Assembly (NCBI GenBank): GCA_017935745.1
Contig: JAGBGX010000012.1
Location: 1 to 64,000 of the forward strand
DNA: 64,000 nucleotides
Origin: Treponema sp.
Lineage (GTDB): Bacteria > Spirochaetota > Spirochaetia > Treponematales > Treponemataceae
Direction: 5' to 3'
Shown in pieces: positions 25,422 through 33,211 of this stretch. Made by a program: the position numbers and the translations under genes. The notes beneath the pieces are model-generated. The model was not told where the DNA came from and searched no databases. It worked only from the letters and a program-made list of their open reading frames with translations. Position 1 is the first letter of the stretch. Each line of letters starts with the position of its first letter.

Positions 25422-25631
25422 TCAGCCGAGCGCTATGACGCCAGTAGAACTGATAGCCGCATTGATTGCATCTTCAACGCCCGCAGTTCCTTCATCAAAG
25501 TCAACGCAAACCTGGCATTTTTCCGGTGTGGAGACAACATTTGTAACTCCTGCGACAGCCTTTACCGCTGCATCTACTTTTGCCGCTGTGGCGGCATCAT
25601 CCATTCCGGTAACATAAATTTTTTTCTGCAT
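25422..25631 (-). CDS. HMA-fold small protein lacking the metal-binding cysteines
   Basis: 69 aa. The pattern fits a heavy-metal-associated ferredoxin-like fold (beta-alpha-beta-beta-alpha-beta: KKIYVTGM, AATAAKVDAAVKAV, VTNVVSTPEKCQVCVDF, VEDAINAAI). The MxCxxC metal loop of CopZ-type chaperones is replaced by MDDAATAA. The only cysteines are the CQVC pair in the third strand region. AGGAG 8 nt upstream supports the start. Its promoter carries a perfect palindrome over the -10 box. Role unknown: it may bind a different ligand or use the displaced CxxC. Confidence 0.75.
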   Translation of the reverse strand: MQKKIYVTGMDDAATAAKVDAAVKAVAGVTNVVSTPEKCQVCVDFDEGTAGVEDAINAAISSTGVIALG

Positions 25632-25654
25632 ATATGCGGCTCCTAGCTATAGTT

Positions 25655-25696
25655 CAGTATACAATATAGTATACTGGCACTTTCTAAATTGTTCAA
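25655..25696 (-). promoter_or_regulatory. Promoter with palindromic operator upstream of the HMA-like gene
   Basis: Minus-strand TTGAAC (25691-25696), 17-nt spacer, TATACT (25668-25673). A 22-bp palindrome with 8-bp perfect arms (CAGTATAC-N6-GTATACTG, 25655-25676) covers the -10 and the start site, the classic place for a dimeric repressor. The -35 overlaps the rlmN stop. Confidence 0.7.
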
Positions 25697-26730
25697 GTAA
25701 ATTTTCCGTCTGCCGGGGACGGGCGCCCCAGCTGTCCGCAGGCTCCCTGGACACGCGAGCCCCGCCGCAGCCTCACTGTTACATTCAGGTGCGCGCGCCT
25801 GAGCATGGACGCGAACAGTTCGCATTCTTTTTTTGAGGGAGCCTTGAATTCAAGGCCGGGAACAGGGTTCCATGGTATGAGGTTTATGCAGGCATCTGTT
25901 CCGGAGGCGAATTCAATCAGCCTCTGCGCGCTTTCAGCCCCGGTGTTCTGCCCTGAAAGGAGAGCGGCTTCCAGTGTGACCCGTTTCCCTGACTTTTCGG
26001 CATAGTACTGCACAGCCTTTTTCAGTTCGGGGAGGGGATTCGATTTTGCCGCGGGCATGAGCAGTTCCCGGAGCTTGGGATCGGCGGTTGTCAGTGAGAC
26101 GGCAAGCCTGAGATGAGGCCCGTTGTCAGCAAGATCGTAGATTCCTTCAATAAGTCCGCAGGTACTCAGCGTGATCCGCCGTGCGCTCAGGGAGCGTCCG
26201 TTTTTGTCCGTAAGAACCGCAACAGCCTTCCGTATTTCCGCGAGGTTCTGCATCGGCTCTCCCATTCCCATAAAGACAATGTTGCTGAGCGTTCCGGCCT
26301 CTTTTTCCATAAAAAGGAATTCCTCGGTGATTTCCCCTGCCGTGAGATTCCGTCCCGGCCCCAGCTGTCCTGTCTGGCAGAACGCGCATCCCATGGCGCA
26401 TCCTGACTGGCAGCTGACGCATGCTGTCTTTCTGCCGTTTCTGTCTGTCAGCAGCACCGTTTCAGCCGCACGTCCGTCACTCATCGTAATCTGGAGCTTG
26501 ACTGTTCCGTCGGAGTCCCTGAGCGCGTCTGTGACGCGCGAGGATCTCAGGCAGGCTGTTTCTTCCAGCGATTCCCGTGTGCGCTTGTCAAGGTTCGTCA
26601 TTACGCTGAAGGATTCCGCTCCTTTTGCAATCCATTCATAAATCTGGCGGGCGCGGTACGCCGGACTGATGCCGAGCTTTTCTGCGATTTCATGAGGAAG
26701 CAGGCCCGTTAACGCTGTCTTTCCGTTCAT
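25693..26730 (-). CDS. rlmN: 23S rRNA (adenine-2503-C2) methyltransferase RlmN
   Basis: 345 aa radical-SAM enzyme. The [4Fe-4S] motif is CAMGCAFC within SCQSGCAMGCAFCQTGQLG; GMGEPMQNL, LSTCGLIEGI and the C-terminal GSRVQGACGQL (methyl-carrying Cys) identify the RlmN/Cfr family. It methylates A2503 of 23S rRNA and usually A37 of some tRNAs. Distinguishing RlmN from the resistance enzyme Cfr by eye favours RlmN by context. The start is 2 nt after the TPR gene stop, with a weak Shine-Dalgarno, implying coupling. Confidence 0.92.
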   Translation of the reverse strand: MNGKTALTGLLPHEIAEKLGISPAYRARQIYEWIAKGAESFSVMTNLDKRTRESLEETACLRSSRVTDALRDSDGTVKLQITMSDGRAAETVLLTDRNGRKTACVSCQSGCAMGCAFCQTGQLGPGRNLTAGEITEEFLFMEKEAGTLSNIVFMGMGEPMQNLAEIRKAVAVLTDKNGRSLSARRITLSTCGLIEGIYDLADNGPHLRLAVSLTTADPKLRELLMPAAKSNPLPELKKAVQYYAEKSGKRVTLEAALLSGQNTGAESAQRLIEFASGTDACINLIPWNPVPGLEFKAPSKKECELFASMLRRAHLNVTVRLRRGSRVQGACGQLGRPSPADGKFT

Positions 26731-26732
26731 CT

Positions 26733-27890
26733 TCAGCTTGCCTGAATTTGCTCTGCAAAGTCATTTACAGCCTGGCTCTTGATTCCAAGGCTCTGGAACG
26801 AGTGAAGCGTGTCAAGGGCATCCTTCTTTTTCCCCATCTTCAGGTAGCAGTCGGCCAGATCGATGTACAGCCTGTAGTTGCGGACATCACCTTTTATGAG
26901 GCTTGAAAGGCGCGCGACAGCTTCGGTGTACTTGCCTTCCCCCTTGCAGATGAGGGCAAGCCCGAGCGCCGCGTATATGTCAAAGTCAATGTCCATCGCC
27001 CTGTTGTAGTATTCCGCCGCCGTTGCATAGTCCCCTGTGTTCCGGTAGGCGTCTCCTGTCCTTGTGAGGATAACCTTGTTCCTGGGATCCATTTCAAGGA
27101 TTTTATTCCAGTACTCGATTGAGCGGAACTGCTGGTTCATGCCGCGGTAGCAGTCTGCAATTCCGAAGAGCGCGTAGAAATTCTTCGGGTCAAGGCTGAG
27201 CGCCTGCTCAAAGTACGGAAGCCCCTTGTCAAATGTCTTGAGCTTTCGGTGGCAGTTTCCGATGGAAGTGAGCACGCGGATATCGATATGATCCGGGTTC
27301 GCGTCAACCATGCGCATCCAGTAAAACAGCGCGTCCTTGTATTCCTTGAAGTCGTAGTGAAGGTGTCCCAGTCCGATCAGCGCGTATGCGTTGCTTTCCT
27401 CCATGTCCAGCACGCGCAGATACAGCAGCTTTGACTTTTTAAAGTCATGAATTTTTCTATACGCGTCTGCAACACGTGTCAGCACCGTGATATTCCTGTC
27501 ATCGTGGACAAGGTACTGCTCCCAGATTTCAATCGCCTTGTGATACTGGCTTATCGCCTTGTAGCAGTCCGCCAGCCCGAAAAGCGCATAGTTGTTTCCC
27601 GGGTGGCAGGAAAGGCACTTTGAATAGTATCCGATTGCTTCCTTGAATTTCGACTGCTTGCGCTCGCTGTCCCCAAGCCCTACAAGCGCGTAGTTGTTGT
27701 TTTCCTCCAGCTCAAGAATCTTTTTGAATGCGCTGACGGCGTCCTGGATTCTGTTTTCCTTCAGAAGCTGGTAGCCTCTTTTTGAAAGCTCGCTGATTTC
27801 CGACGGCATGGAGCTGTCCTGCCGCGTGCCGCTGAATTCCTGCGCCTGCGAAAATTCGAATTCATCGCTGTTTTTTAAATCTCCGTTCAT
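26733..27890 (-). CDS. Tetratricopeptide repeat protein
   Basis: 385 aa, no signal peptide. After a polar N-terminus of about 35 residues it is built of roughly ten TPR units (for example ALVGLGDSERKQSKFKEAIGYYSKCLSCHPGN and ALFGIADCYRGMNQQFRSIEYWNKILEMDPRN in pattern). TPR arrays are protein-binding scaffolds. The sequence recalls the T. pallidum TP0095 protein, which has a similar neighbour. GAGG precedes the ATG; the next upstream gene ends 13 nt away. Partner and pathway are unknown. Confidence 0.85.
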   Translation of the reverse strand: MNGDLKNSDEFEFSQAQEFSGTRQDSSMPSEISELSKRGYQLLKENRIQDAVSAFKKILELEENNNYALVGLGDSERKQSKFKEAIGYYSKCLSCHPGNNYALFGLADCYKAISQYHKAIEIWEQYLVHDDRNITVLTRVADAYRKIHDFKKSKLLYLRVLDMEESNAYALIGLGHLHYDFKEYKDALFYWMRMVDANPDHIDIRVLTSIGNCHRKLKTFDKGLPYFEQALSLDPKNFYALFGIADCYRGMNQQFRSIEYWNKILEMDPRNKVILTRTGDAYRNTGDYATAAEYYNRAMDIDFDIYAALGLALICKGEGKYTEAVARLSSLIKGDVRNYRLYIDLADCYLKMGKKKDALDTLHSFQSLGIKSQAVNDFAEQIQAS

Positions 27891-27903
27891 ATTTTTACCT
27901 CGC

Positions 27904-28242
27904 TTATATTTTTAGCATCATGGACACAGTCTGCGACATCTTTTCAATGATAGGCTCGCTTTTTCTCTTGTTATGCGCCAGCAGGTACATTCTCAGCGCA
28001 TGAAGATAGTCGTTTTTCTTTGCGTAAGTGTCGCCGACTCTGGTAAGGCCGTCTGAGTATCCTGTCGTGACGAAAATCCGCTCGGCCATTGCGAAGTTTC
28101 CTTCATTGAAGAGAGCGTTTGCTTTTCTGTTCAAGGCTACTTTCTGTGGGTCTGACAGCCCGGAAACAGGCTGATCGGAAGTCTTGATAAATGCATGGCT
28201 TCCCTGCAGCGAGTCAATCTGATTCTTTGTCTGCTCTTCCAT
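27904..28242 (-). CDS. Small conserved protein, first gene of the TPR operon
   Basis: 112 aa, cytoplasmic, mostly helical; residues 35-90 (LNRKANALFNEGNFAMAERIFVTTGYSDGLTRVGDTYAKKNDYLHALRMYLL in pattern) look like one or two degenerate TPR units. It probably cooperates with the TPR protein encoded 13 nt downstream. AGGT lies 8 nt before the ATG. A promoter is visible 20 nt upstream. No enzymatic motif. Confidence 0.7.
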   Translation of the reverse strand: MEEQTKNQIDSLQGSHAFIKTSDQPVSGLSDPQKVALNRKANALFNEGNFAMAERIFVTTGYSDGLTRVGDTYAKKNDYLHALRMYLLAHNKRKSEPIIEKMSQTVSMMLKI

Positions 28243-28261
28243 CCTGTTTTTACCTGTATTT

Positions 28262-28289
28262 ATTCTACCTTGTTATCCCGATTTGTCAA
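28262..28289 (-). promoter_or_regulatory. Sigma-70 promoter of the TPR-rlmN operon
   Basis: Minus-strand TTGACA (28284-28289), 16-nt spacer, TAGAAT (28262-28267), in the gap after rsmD. Confidence 0.7.
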
Positions 28290-28299
28290 GAGCGGTTTT

Positions 28300-28884
28300 C
28301 TAAAAAGTGTCCGTCCGGGCGGGCGCGTGCAGGAAGCGTTCGTACTGGTAGAAGCTGACGGTTGACCGGCCGTATGTGCGCCTGTCGGCAAGCGCAAGGC
28401 TTGAAATCGTTTCGGGCAGGGCGTCTTCCGCGGGGTAGTGCACCAGAAGCGTTCCGCTTTCCGTGAGCAGATGCCGGTCTGCGGCAGTTTGAATCAGCTC
28501 TTCCCTGAACCGGTACGGAAACGGCGGATCCAGAAATATAAAGTCAAAGCTGTCCCTGCATCTTTTGAGGAACAGCTCCACAGCCATGAAATGGCACTGG
28601 ATGCGCACTCCCGCTTCTTCCGCCATCCGCACGTTGCGGAATATGACGGGAGCCTTTGCCCTGTCCATTTCGCACAGTGTGACTTTTGCTGCGCCGTGAG
28701 AAACGGCTTCTATGGCGATTGTCCCTGAGCCTGAAAACAGGTCGAGAAATGACTTTCCGGCGAGGGAAGGGCTGAGAATTGCAAAGACAGACTCCCTCAT
28801 CTTGTCCATTGCCGGGCGGATTTTCATTTTTCCGCGGGGAGTCTCTGTCATTCTGCCTTTGAGCATTCCTCCTGTGATGCGCAT
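28300..28884 (-). CDS. rsmD: 16S rRNA (guanine-966-N2) methyltransferase RsmD
   Basis: 194 aa. It starts MRITGGMLKGRMTETP and has RPAMDKMRESVFAIL, the SAM motif FLDLFSGSGTIAIEA and the catalytic FIFLDPPFPY (a D-P-P-[FY] N6/N2 methylase motif). It methylates G966 in the 30S subunit. It begins 5 nt after the ankyrin gene and probably shares its transcript. The C-terminus is slightly longer than in E. coli. Confidence 0.92.
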   Translation of the reverse strand: MRITGGMLKGRMTETPRGKMKIRPAMDKMRESVFAILSPSLAGKSFLDLFSGSGTIAIEAVSHGAAKVTLCEMDRAKAPVIFRNVRMAEEAGVRIQCHFMAVELFLKRCRDSFDFIFLDPPFPYRFREELIQTAADRHLLTESGTLLVHYPAEDALPETISSLALADRRTYGRSTVSFYQYERFLHAPARTDTF

Positions 28885-28889
28885 GATGC

Positions 28890-30251
28890 TCAGGAAGCTC
28901 CGTTCAGCGACCAGTACACATCGTCATGCGGAAGGCATTTGTTTTCCTTTGCGTAGTCAAACGCGGTCTTTCCGTTTTCGTCCTGAAAGTCAGTCCGTGC
29001 TCCGGCTTCAATAAGCTGCTGCAGGACTTGCGTTGAGCGCGCGTACTGGGCGGCGTACATCAGGGGCGTTTCTCCTTTCCACAGCCTGTTCAGCGGAATT
29101 CCCTTGTCAAGGAAGAGGGCGACTTTTGCCGCGCGTATATGCTCCGACGGTGAATTTCCCGTTATGGCGAAAATAAATGCCCTGTACACTTCGTCCTCGG
29201 AAACAGTCCTGTTGCGCAGGAACACAGAGAGGATTTCCGGGTTCTGGGAATAGTCGGCGGCCATGAGCAGGGGAGTCGCGTTGAATTTGTTCCGCACACG
29301 CACATACGCGCCGTTTTCAATGAGCGAATTGACTATGCCGAGGCTGTTCTGGTACCGTGCCGCGTACATAAGTGCAGTCCAGCCGTCCCTGTCCCTGCGG
29401 TTTACGTCTGCTCCGCTTTCCAGGAGCAGGTTCACGTCCCAGTCGTTTCCGCTTTTTGCCGCTTTCATGAGCAGCGTCACGCCGTTTTTATCAGCCGCGT
29501 CCGGGTCTGCGACAAGCGCTTTTTCCGGGGCAGACGGCTCTGTGTCCTGCTCCTGTCCGTCTTCCGCATAGTCCATCAGGAATACGCGCGCATACTCCTG
29601 TATTTCCGCTTTCTTTGCGCCGTCAAGGGAAGCGGCCTTCTGCTCCTGGCCCTGTGCATCGGGCGTTCCGTCTTGCGCCGCTGCCTGTTCTTCGGTTCCG
29701 GTGCCGGCCGGATTCTGCTCCGCTTCAGCATCTGTCTTGGGGGCAGGAACATACAGTCCGTCAGGATCTTCTGCATATTCGCAGAGCTTTTGGTAGATAT
29801 CATACGACGGATTCATTCTCGCATAAAAAAATGATGTGCGCCCCTTTTTGTCCTTCTGAAGAACGCGCGCCTTTCTTGCCCTGCTGAGCAGCGTTCCTGA
29901 CTGCACAAGCAGGCCGATTATAGCCTCGTCAGACGAATGCTGTGCGGCATACATGAGCGGAATCCTGCCGTCCTTTGCCTTCGCCTTTACGTTCGACTCG
30001 TTTTCAAGGCACAGCGATATGATGTCAATCCCGCGGCCGCTCTGGAGGGCAAGCATAAGGAAAGTCTCCCTGTTGCTGCCGAACACCTGGTCCCTGAGCT
30101 TCCTGTTTTCCTTGAATTCATTCCTGATTTCTTCCGCAGAGCCTTCCCGCGCTATTTTTTCGTAGTCGGGGGCGGCCTTCTTTTTTGCAAAGACATCAGA
30201 GGATGCAAACACCGTTATCAAAAGAAATGTAAAGAGAAGATGCTTTTTCAT
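28890..30251 (-). CDS. Exported ankyrin-repeat protein
   Basis: 453 aa. The Sec signal is MKKHLLFTFLLITVFASSDVFA, then KKK. Ankyrin repeats appear in two blocks: residues about 60-150 (GRIPLMYAAQHSSDEAIIGLLVQSG) and 245-440 (GVTLLMKAAKSGN, GWTALMYAARYQN, NATPLLMAADYSQN, GETPLMYAAQYA), separated by a Glu/Ala/Gln-rich linker (about 180-240). Likely a periplasmic or surface protein-binding scaffold. The promoter -10 ends 7 nt before the ATG and there is no Shine-Dalgarno, so the mRNA is probably leaderless. Confidence 0.85.
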   Translation of the reverse strand: MKKHLLFTFLLITVFASSDVFAKKKAAPDYEKIAREGSAEEIRNEFKENRKLRDQVFGSNRETFLMLALQSGRGIDIISLCLENESNVKAKAKDGRIPLMYAAQHSSDEAIIGLLVQSGTLLSRARKARVLQKDKKGRTSFFYARMNPSYDIYQKLCEYAEDPDGLYVPAPKTDAEAEQNPAGTGTEEQAAAQDGTPDAQGQEQKAASLDGAKKAEIQEYARVFLMDYAEDGQEQDTEPSAPEKALVADPDAADKNGVTLLMKAAKSGNDWDVNLLLESGADVNRRDRDGWTALMYAARYQNSLGIVNSLIENGAYVRVRNKFNATPLLMAADYSQNPEILSVFLRNRTVSEDEVYRAFIFAITGNSPSEHIRAAKVALFLDKGIPLNRLWKGETPLMYAAQYARSTQVLQQLIEAGARTDFQDENGKTAFDYAKENKCLPHDDVYWSLNGAS

Positions 30252-30258
30252 GTGTTAA

Positions 30259-30287
30259 ATTATAAGCAACTGCGCCGAAAAAAACAA
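30259..30287 (-). promoter_or_regulatory. Promoter of ankyrin-rsmD, leaderless geometry
   Basis: Minus-strand TTGTTT (30282-30287), 17-nt spacer, perfect TATAAT (30259-30264). Seven bases separate the -10 from the ATG at 30251. Confidence 0.7.
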
Positions 30288-30422
30288 GGAATTACGGAAA
30301 AAAACGGACTGACAGCATGAAGTTCTGTCCGGCATCGCATCGTTTTGGAAATATCGGGCTGCCGGCAGATGGTGCCGTGAAAAGCTGACGTTTTTAGCGG
30401 TTTTTCAAAATATTTTCCTGTT

Positions 30423-30477
30423 GAAACGTTTCCCCTGCTGAAAAACCTTTGACTTTTAGAATGCGCCATGATAAAAT
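30423..30477 (+). promoter_or_regulatory. Promoter and LacI-type operator of cellobiose phosphorylase
   Basis: TTGACT (30449-30454), 17-nt spacer, TAAAAT (30472-30477). Seventeen bases upstream of the -35 lies GAAACGTTTC (30423-30432), a perfect 10-bp palindrome with the central CG of LacI/GalR-family operators. A sugar-responsive regulator is plausible; no such regulator is encoded in the window. Confidence 0.6.
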
Positions 30478-30540
30478 TTTGAAAATCTGTGCATTTGCTT
30501 AAATGCAGGAATTGAAAACTATTTATAATGAAGGAAAGCC

Positions 30541-33009
30541 ATGAAATTTGGACATTTTGACGACACGAACCGCGAGTATGTCATCACGACTCCGCAGACG
30601 CCGTATCCATGGATTAACTACCTCGGCAACGAGAAATTCTTCTCGCTGATTTCAAACACTGCCGGCGGCTACGCGTTCTATACAGATGCCCGCCTGCGCC
30701 GCCTGACGCGCTACCGCTACAACGATATTCCGCTTGACTCGAACGGCCGCTATTTTTACATCAAGGACGGAGACACAGTCTGGAATCCTGCCTGGCAGCC
30801 GACGCAGACTCCGCTTGACAGCTATGAGTGCCGCCACGGATTCGGCTATACCAAATTCAGCTCGAAAAAGAACGGCGTGAGCGCTTCCGTCCTGTACATG
30901 GTGCCGAACGGCGTCAACTGCGAAGTGGAGATGATTACGCTCAAGAATGAAGGGAAGGCTGAAAAGAGCCTTTCGCTCGTCTCATTCGTTGAATGGTGCC
31001 TGTACAACGCGCAGGATGACTGCACGAACTTCCAGCGCAATTTTTCCACCGGCGAAGTCGAGATTGAAGGAAGCGCCATCTATCACAAGACAGAGTACCG
31101 CGAGCGGCGCAACCACTTTTCGTTCTACTCATGCAATGAAAAAATCGACGGATTCGACACTGACCGCGAAACGTGGCTCGGGCTGTACAATCCGCTTTCC
31201 CGCCCGAAGACTGTCATGGAAGGAAAGAGCGGAAATTCTGTCGCCGACGGATGGTCGCCCATTGCTTCCCACCGCCTGAACATTACGCTCAGGGCAGGGG
31301 AGGAAAAAACGGTTGTCTTTGTCCTCGGCTATGTGGAGAACGAAGACGGAAAAAAATGGGCTTCCCAGGCGAAGGAAGGCCTTTTGAGGACGAATACAGC
31401 CAGCGGAATCATCAACAAGGAAAAGGCATACGAAATTCAGTCCCGGTTTGACACAAAGGAAAAAGTTGAGGCGGAATTCGCTGCGCTGAAGAAATTCTGG
31501 GACGAAATCCTCTCTCACTTTACGCTTAAGACCGGGGACGAAAAGCTTGACCGCATGGCGCTGTGGAACCAGTACCAGTGCGTTGTCACCTATAATTTTG
31601 CCCGCTCAGCCTCATACTTTGAAAGCGGAATCGGGCGCGGCATGGGCTTCCGCGACACGTCCCAGGACATGCTTGGCGCTGCCCACCAGCTTCCTGCTTC
31701 CCGCATCCGCGAGCGGCTGTACGATGTTGCCGCCACGCAGTTTGAGGACGGCTCTGCCTACCATCAGTTCCAGCCGCTCACAAAGCGCGGAAACGCAGAC
31801 ATCGGCTCTAACTTCAACGATGATCCGCTGTGGCTTGTGCTGGGCGTGGGACGCTACATCTGCGAAACCGGAGACAAGGAATTTCTGAATGAAATGGTTC
31901 CGTTCGACAACAGCGAGACAAACAAGGCCACGATGTACGAGCACCTCAGGCGCTCATACCGCTACATCACCACGCACATCGGCCCGCACGGGCTTCCGCT
32001 CATTGGGCGCGCTGACTGGAATGACTGCCTGAACCTCAACTGCTTTTCCACGAATCCGAACGACTCGTTCCAGACATGCACGAACAAGGAAGGCAAGAAC
32101 GCCGAGTCCGTGATGATTGCCGAAATGTTCGTCTATGTGACGCCTGACTACGCCGCCATGTGCCGCCTTCAGGGAGATGAGGCTGAAGCGAAATTCGCCG
32201 AGGATGCCGCACGGAAAATGGAGGAAGCCATCTGCACAGCCGGCTGGGACGGCGAGTGGTATGTTCGCGCCTACGATGATGCCGGCAGCAAGGTCGGATC
32301 TGACGAGTGCAAGGACGGAAAGATTTTCATTGAAAGCCAGGGATTCGGCACGATGGCGAAAGTCGGAAAGGACAGGGGCTACCCGGAAAAGTCGCTTGAC
32401 AGCGTAAAGAAGCACCTTGACTCAAAGTACGGCATTGTCATCTGCTGGCCTGCCTATCAGGACTACCACGTGGAGCTTGGCGAGGTTTCTTCATATCCGC
32501 CGGGATACAAGGAGAACGGAGGTATCTTCTGCCACAACAATCCGTGGGTGATTATCGGCGAAGTGGTGAACGGCCGTCCGCAGGACGCGTTTGAGCATTA
32601 CCGCAAGATTGCTCCGGCGTATATCGAGGACATCAGCGAAATTCACCGCACGGAGCCATACGTCTATTCCCAGATGATTGCCGGAAAGGAAGCGCGGCGC
32701 GAGGGCGAGGCGAAGAATTCATGGCTCACAGGAACGGCGGCATGGAATTTTGTGGCGCTCAGCCAGTACATTGCAGGCGTGCGTCCGAGCTACGAAGGGC
32801 TTGTTGTAGAACCCCGGTTCCCTGAGCATATCAAGGAGGCGACGGTTACGCGCAAGTTCCGCGGAGTGGAGTACATCATCAAAGTGAAGAACAGCAGGAA
32901 TGACGGCGATGTGAAAGTGACGGTTGAAAGCGGCGGAAAAGCCAGCGGAACAACAGTGATTGCAGACAGCGGAGCCAAGCAGGTGAACGTGTCTGTCGTT
33001 GTCGGCTGA
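30541..33009 (+). CDS. Cellobiose phosphorylase (GH94)
   Basis: 822 aa, cytoplasmic, very similar along its whole length to clostridial cellobiose phosphorylase as I recall it (about 811 aa). It starts MKFGHFDDTNREYVITTPQTPYPWINYLG; the catalytic Asp is in GRADWNDCLNLNC; SYPPGYKENGGIFCHNNPW forms part of the phosphate and glucose site. It cleaves cellobiose with phosphate to glucose 1-phosphate and glucose, saving one ATP. GAAGGAAAG lies before the ATG. The gene stands alone, indicating that imported cellobiose from plant cell walls is used. Confidence 0.95.
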   Translation: MKFGHFDDTNREYVITTPQTPYPWINYLGNEKFFSLISNTAGGYAFYTDARLRRLTRYRYNDIPLDSNGRYFYIKDGDTVWNPAWQPTQTPLDSYECRHGFGYTKFSSKKNGVSASVLYMVPNGVNCEVEMITLKNEGKAEKSLSLVSFVEWCLYNAQDDCTNFQRNFSTGEVEIEGSAIYHKTEYRERRNHFSFYSCNEKIDGFDTDRETWLGLYNPLSRPKTVMEGKSGNSVADGWSPIASHRLNITLRAGEEKTVVFVLGYVENEDGKKWASQAKEGLLRTNTASGIINKEKAYEIQSRFDTKEKVEAEFAALKKFWDEILSHFTLKTGDEKLDRMALWNQYQCVVTYNFARSASYFESGIGRGMGFRDTSQDMLGAAHQLPASRIRERLYDVAATQFEDGSAYHQFQPLTKRGNADIGSNFNDDPLWLVLGVGRYICETGDKEFLNEMVPFDNSETNKATMYEHLRRSYRYITTHIGPHGLPLIGRADWNDCLNLNCFSTNPNDSFQTCTNKEGKNAESVMIAEMFVYVTPDYAAMCRLQGDEAEAKFAEDAARKMEEAICTAGWDGEWYVRAYDDAGSKVGSDECKDGKIFIESQGFGTMAKVGKDRGYPEKSLDSVKKHLDSKYGIVICWPAYQDYHVELGEVSSYPPGYKENGGIFCHNNPWVIIGEVVNGRPQDAFEHYRKIAPAYIEDISEIHRTEPYVYSQMIAGKEARREGEAKNSWLTGTAAWNFVALSQYIAGVRPSYEGLVVEPRFPEHIKEATVTRKFRGVEYIIKVKNSRNDGDVKVTVESGGKASGTTVIADSGAKQVNVSVVVG

Positions 33010-33019
33010 TTTGTGCGGA

Positions 33020-33119
33020 GGGTTTTATACTTGATGCTTGCATCGTAATAAAGGATATAAAACCCGGCAGCAATACCTTATGAGAACAACATGCCCCGAT
33101 GCAAGCATCGGGGCATGTT
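33020..33119. repeat. Two mutually complementary palindromes between convergent genes
   Basis: First unit 33020-33065: GGGTTTTATA/TATAAAACCC arms enclosing GATGC-TT-GCATC. Second unit 33088-33119: 15-bp arms (AACATGCCCCGATGC and complement) with a 2-nt centre. The inner 13 bases of the first (GATGCTTGCATCG) are the exact complement of the centre of the second. It lies between the stops of the phosphorylase and glgA genes, so it may terminate both, although U-tracts are poor. Confidence 0.65.
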
Positions 33120-33211
33120 AATTCGGCTGGCAGCACAGTGAAGCGGCGTCCCGGGAATTCAGGGGCGCTGTTTTTATACCCGGCGTTGCTGTGCTGCGTT
33201 TCAGAATGCGC

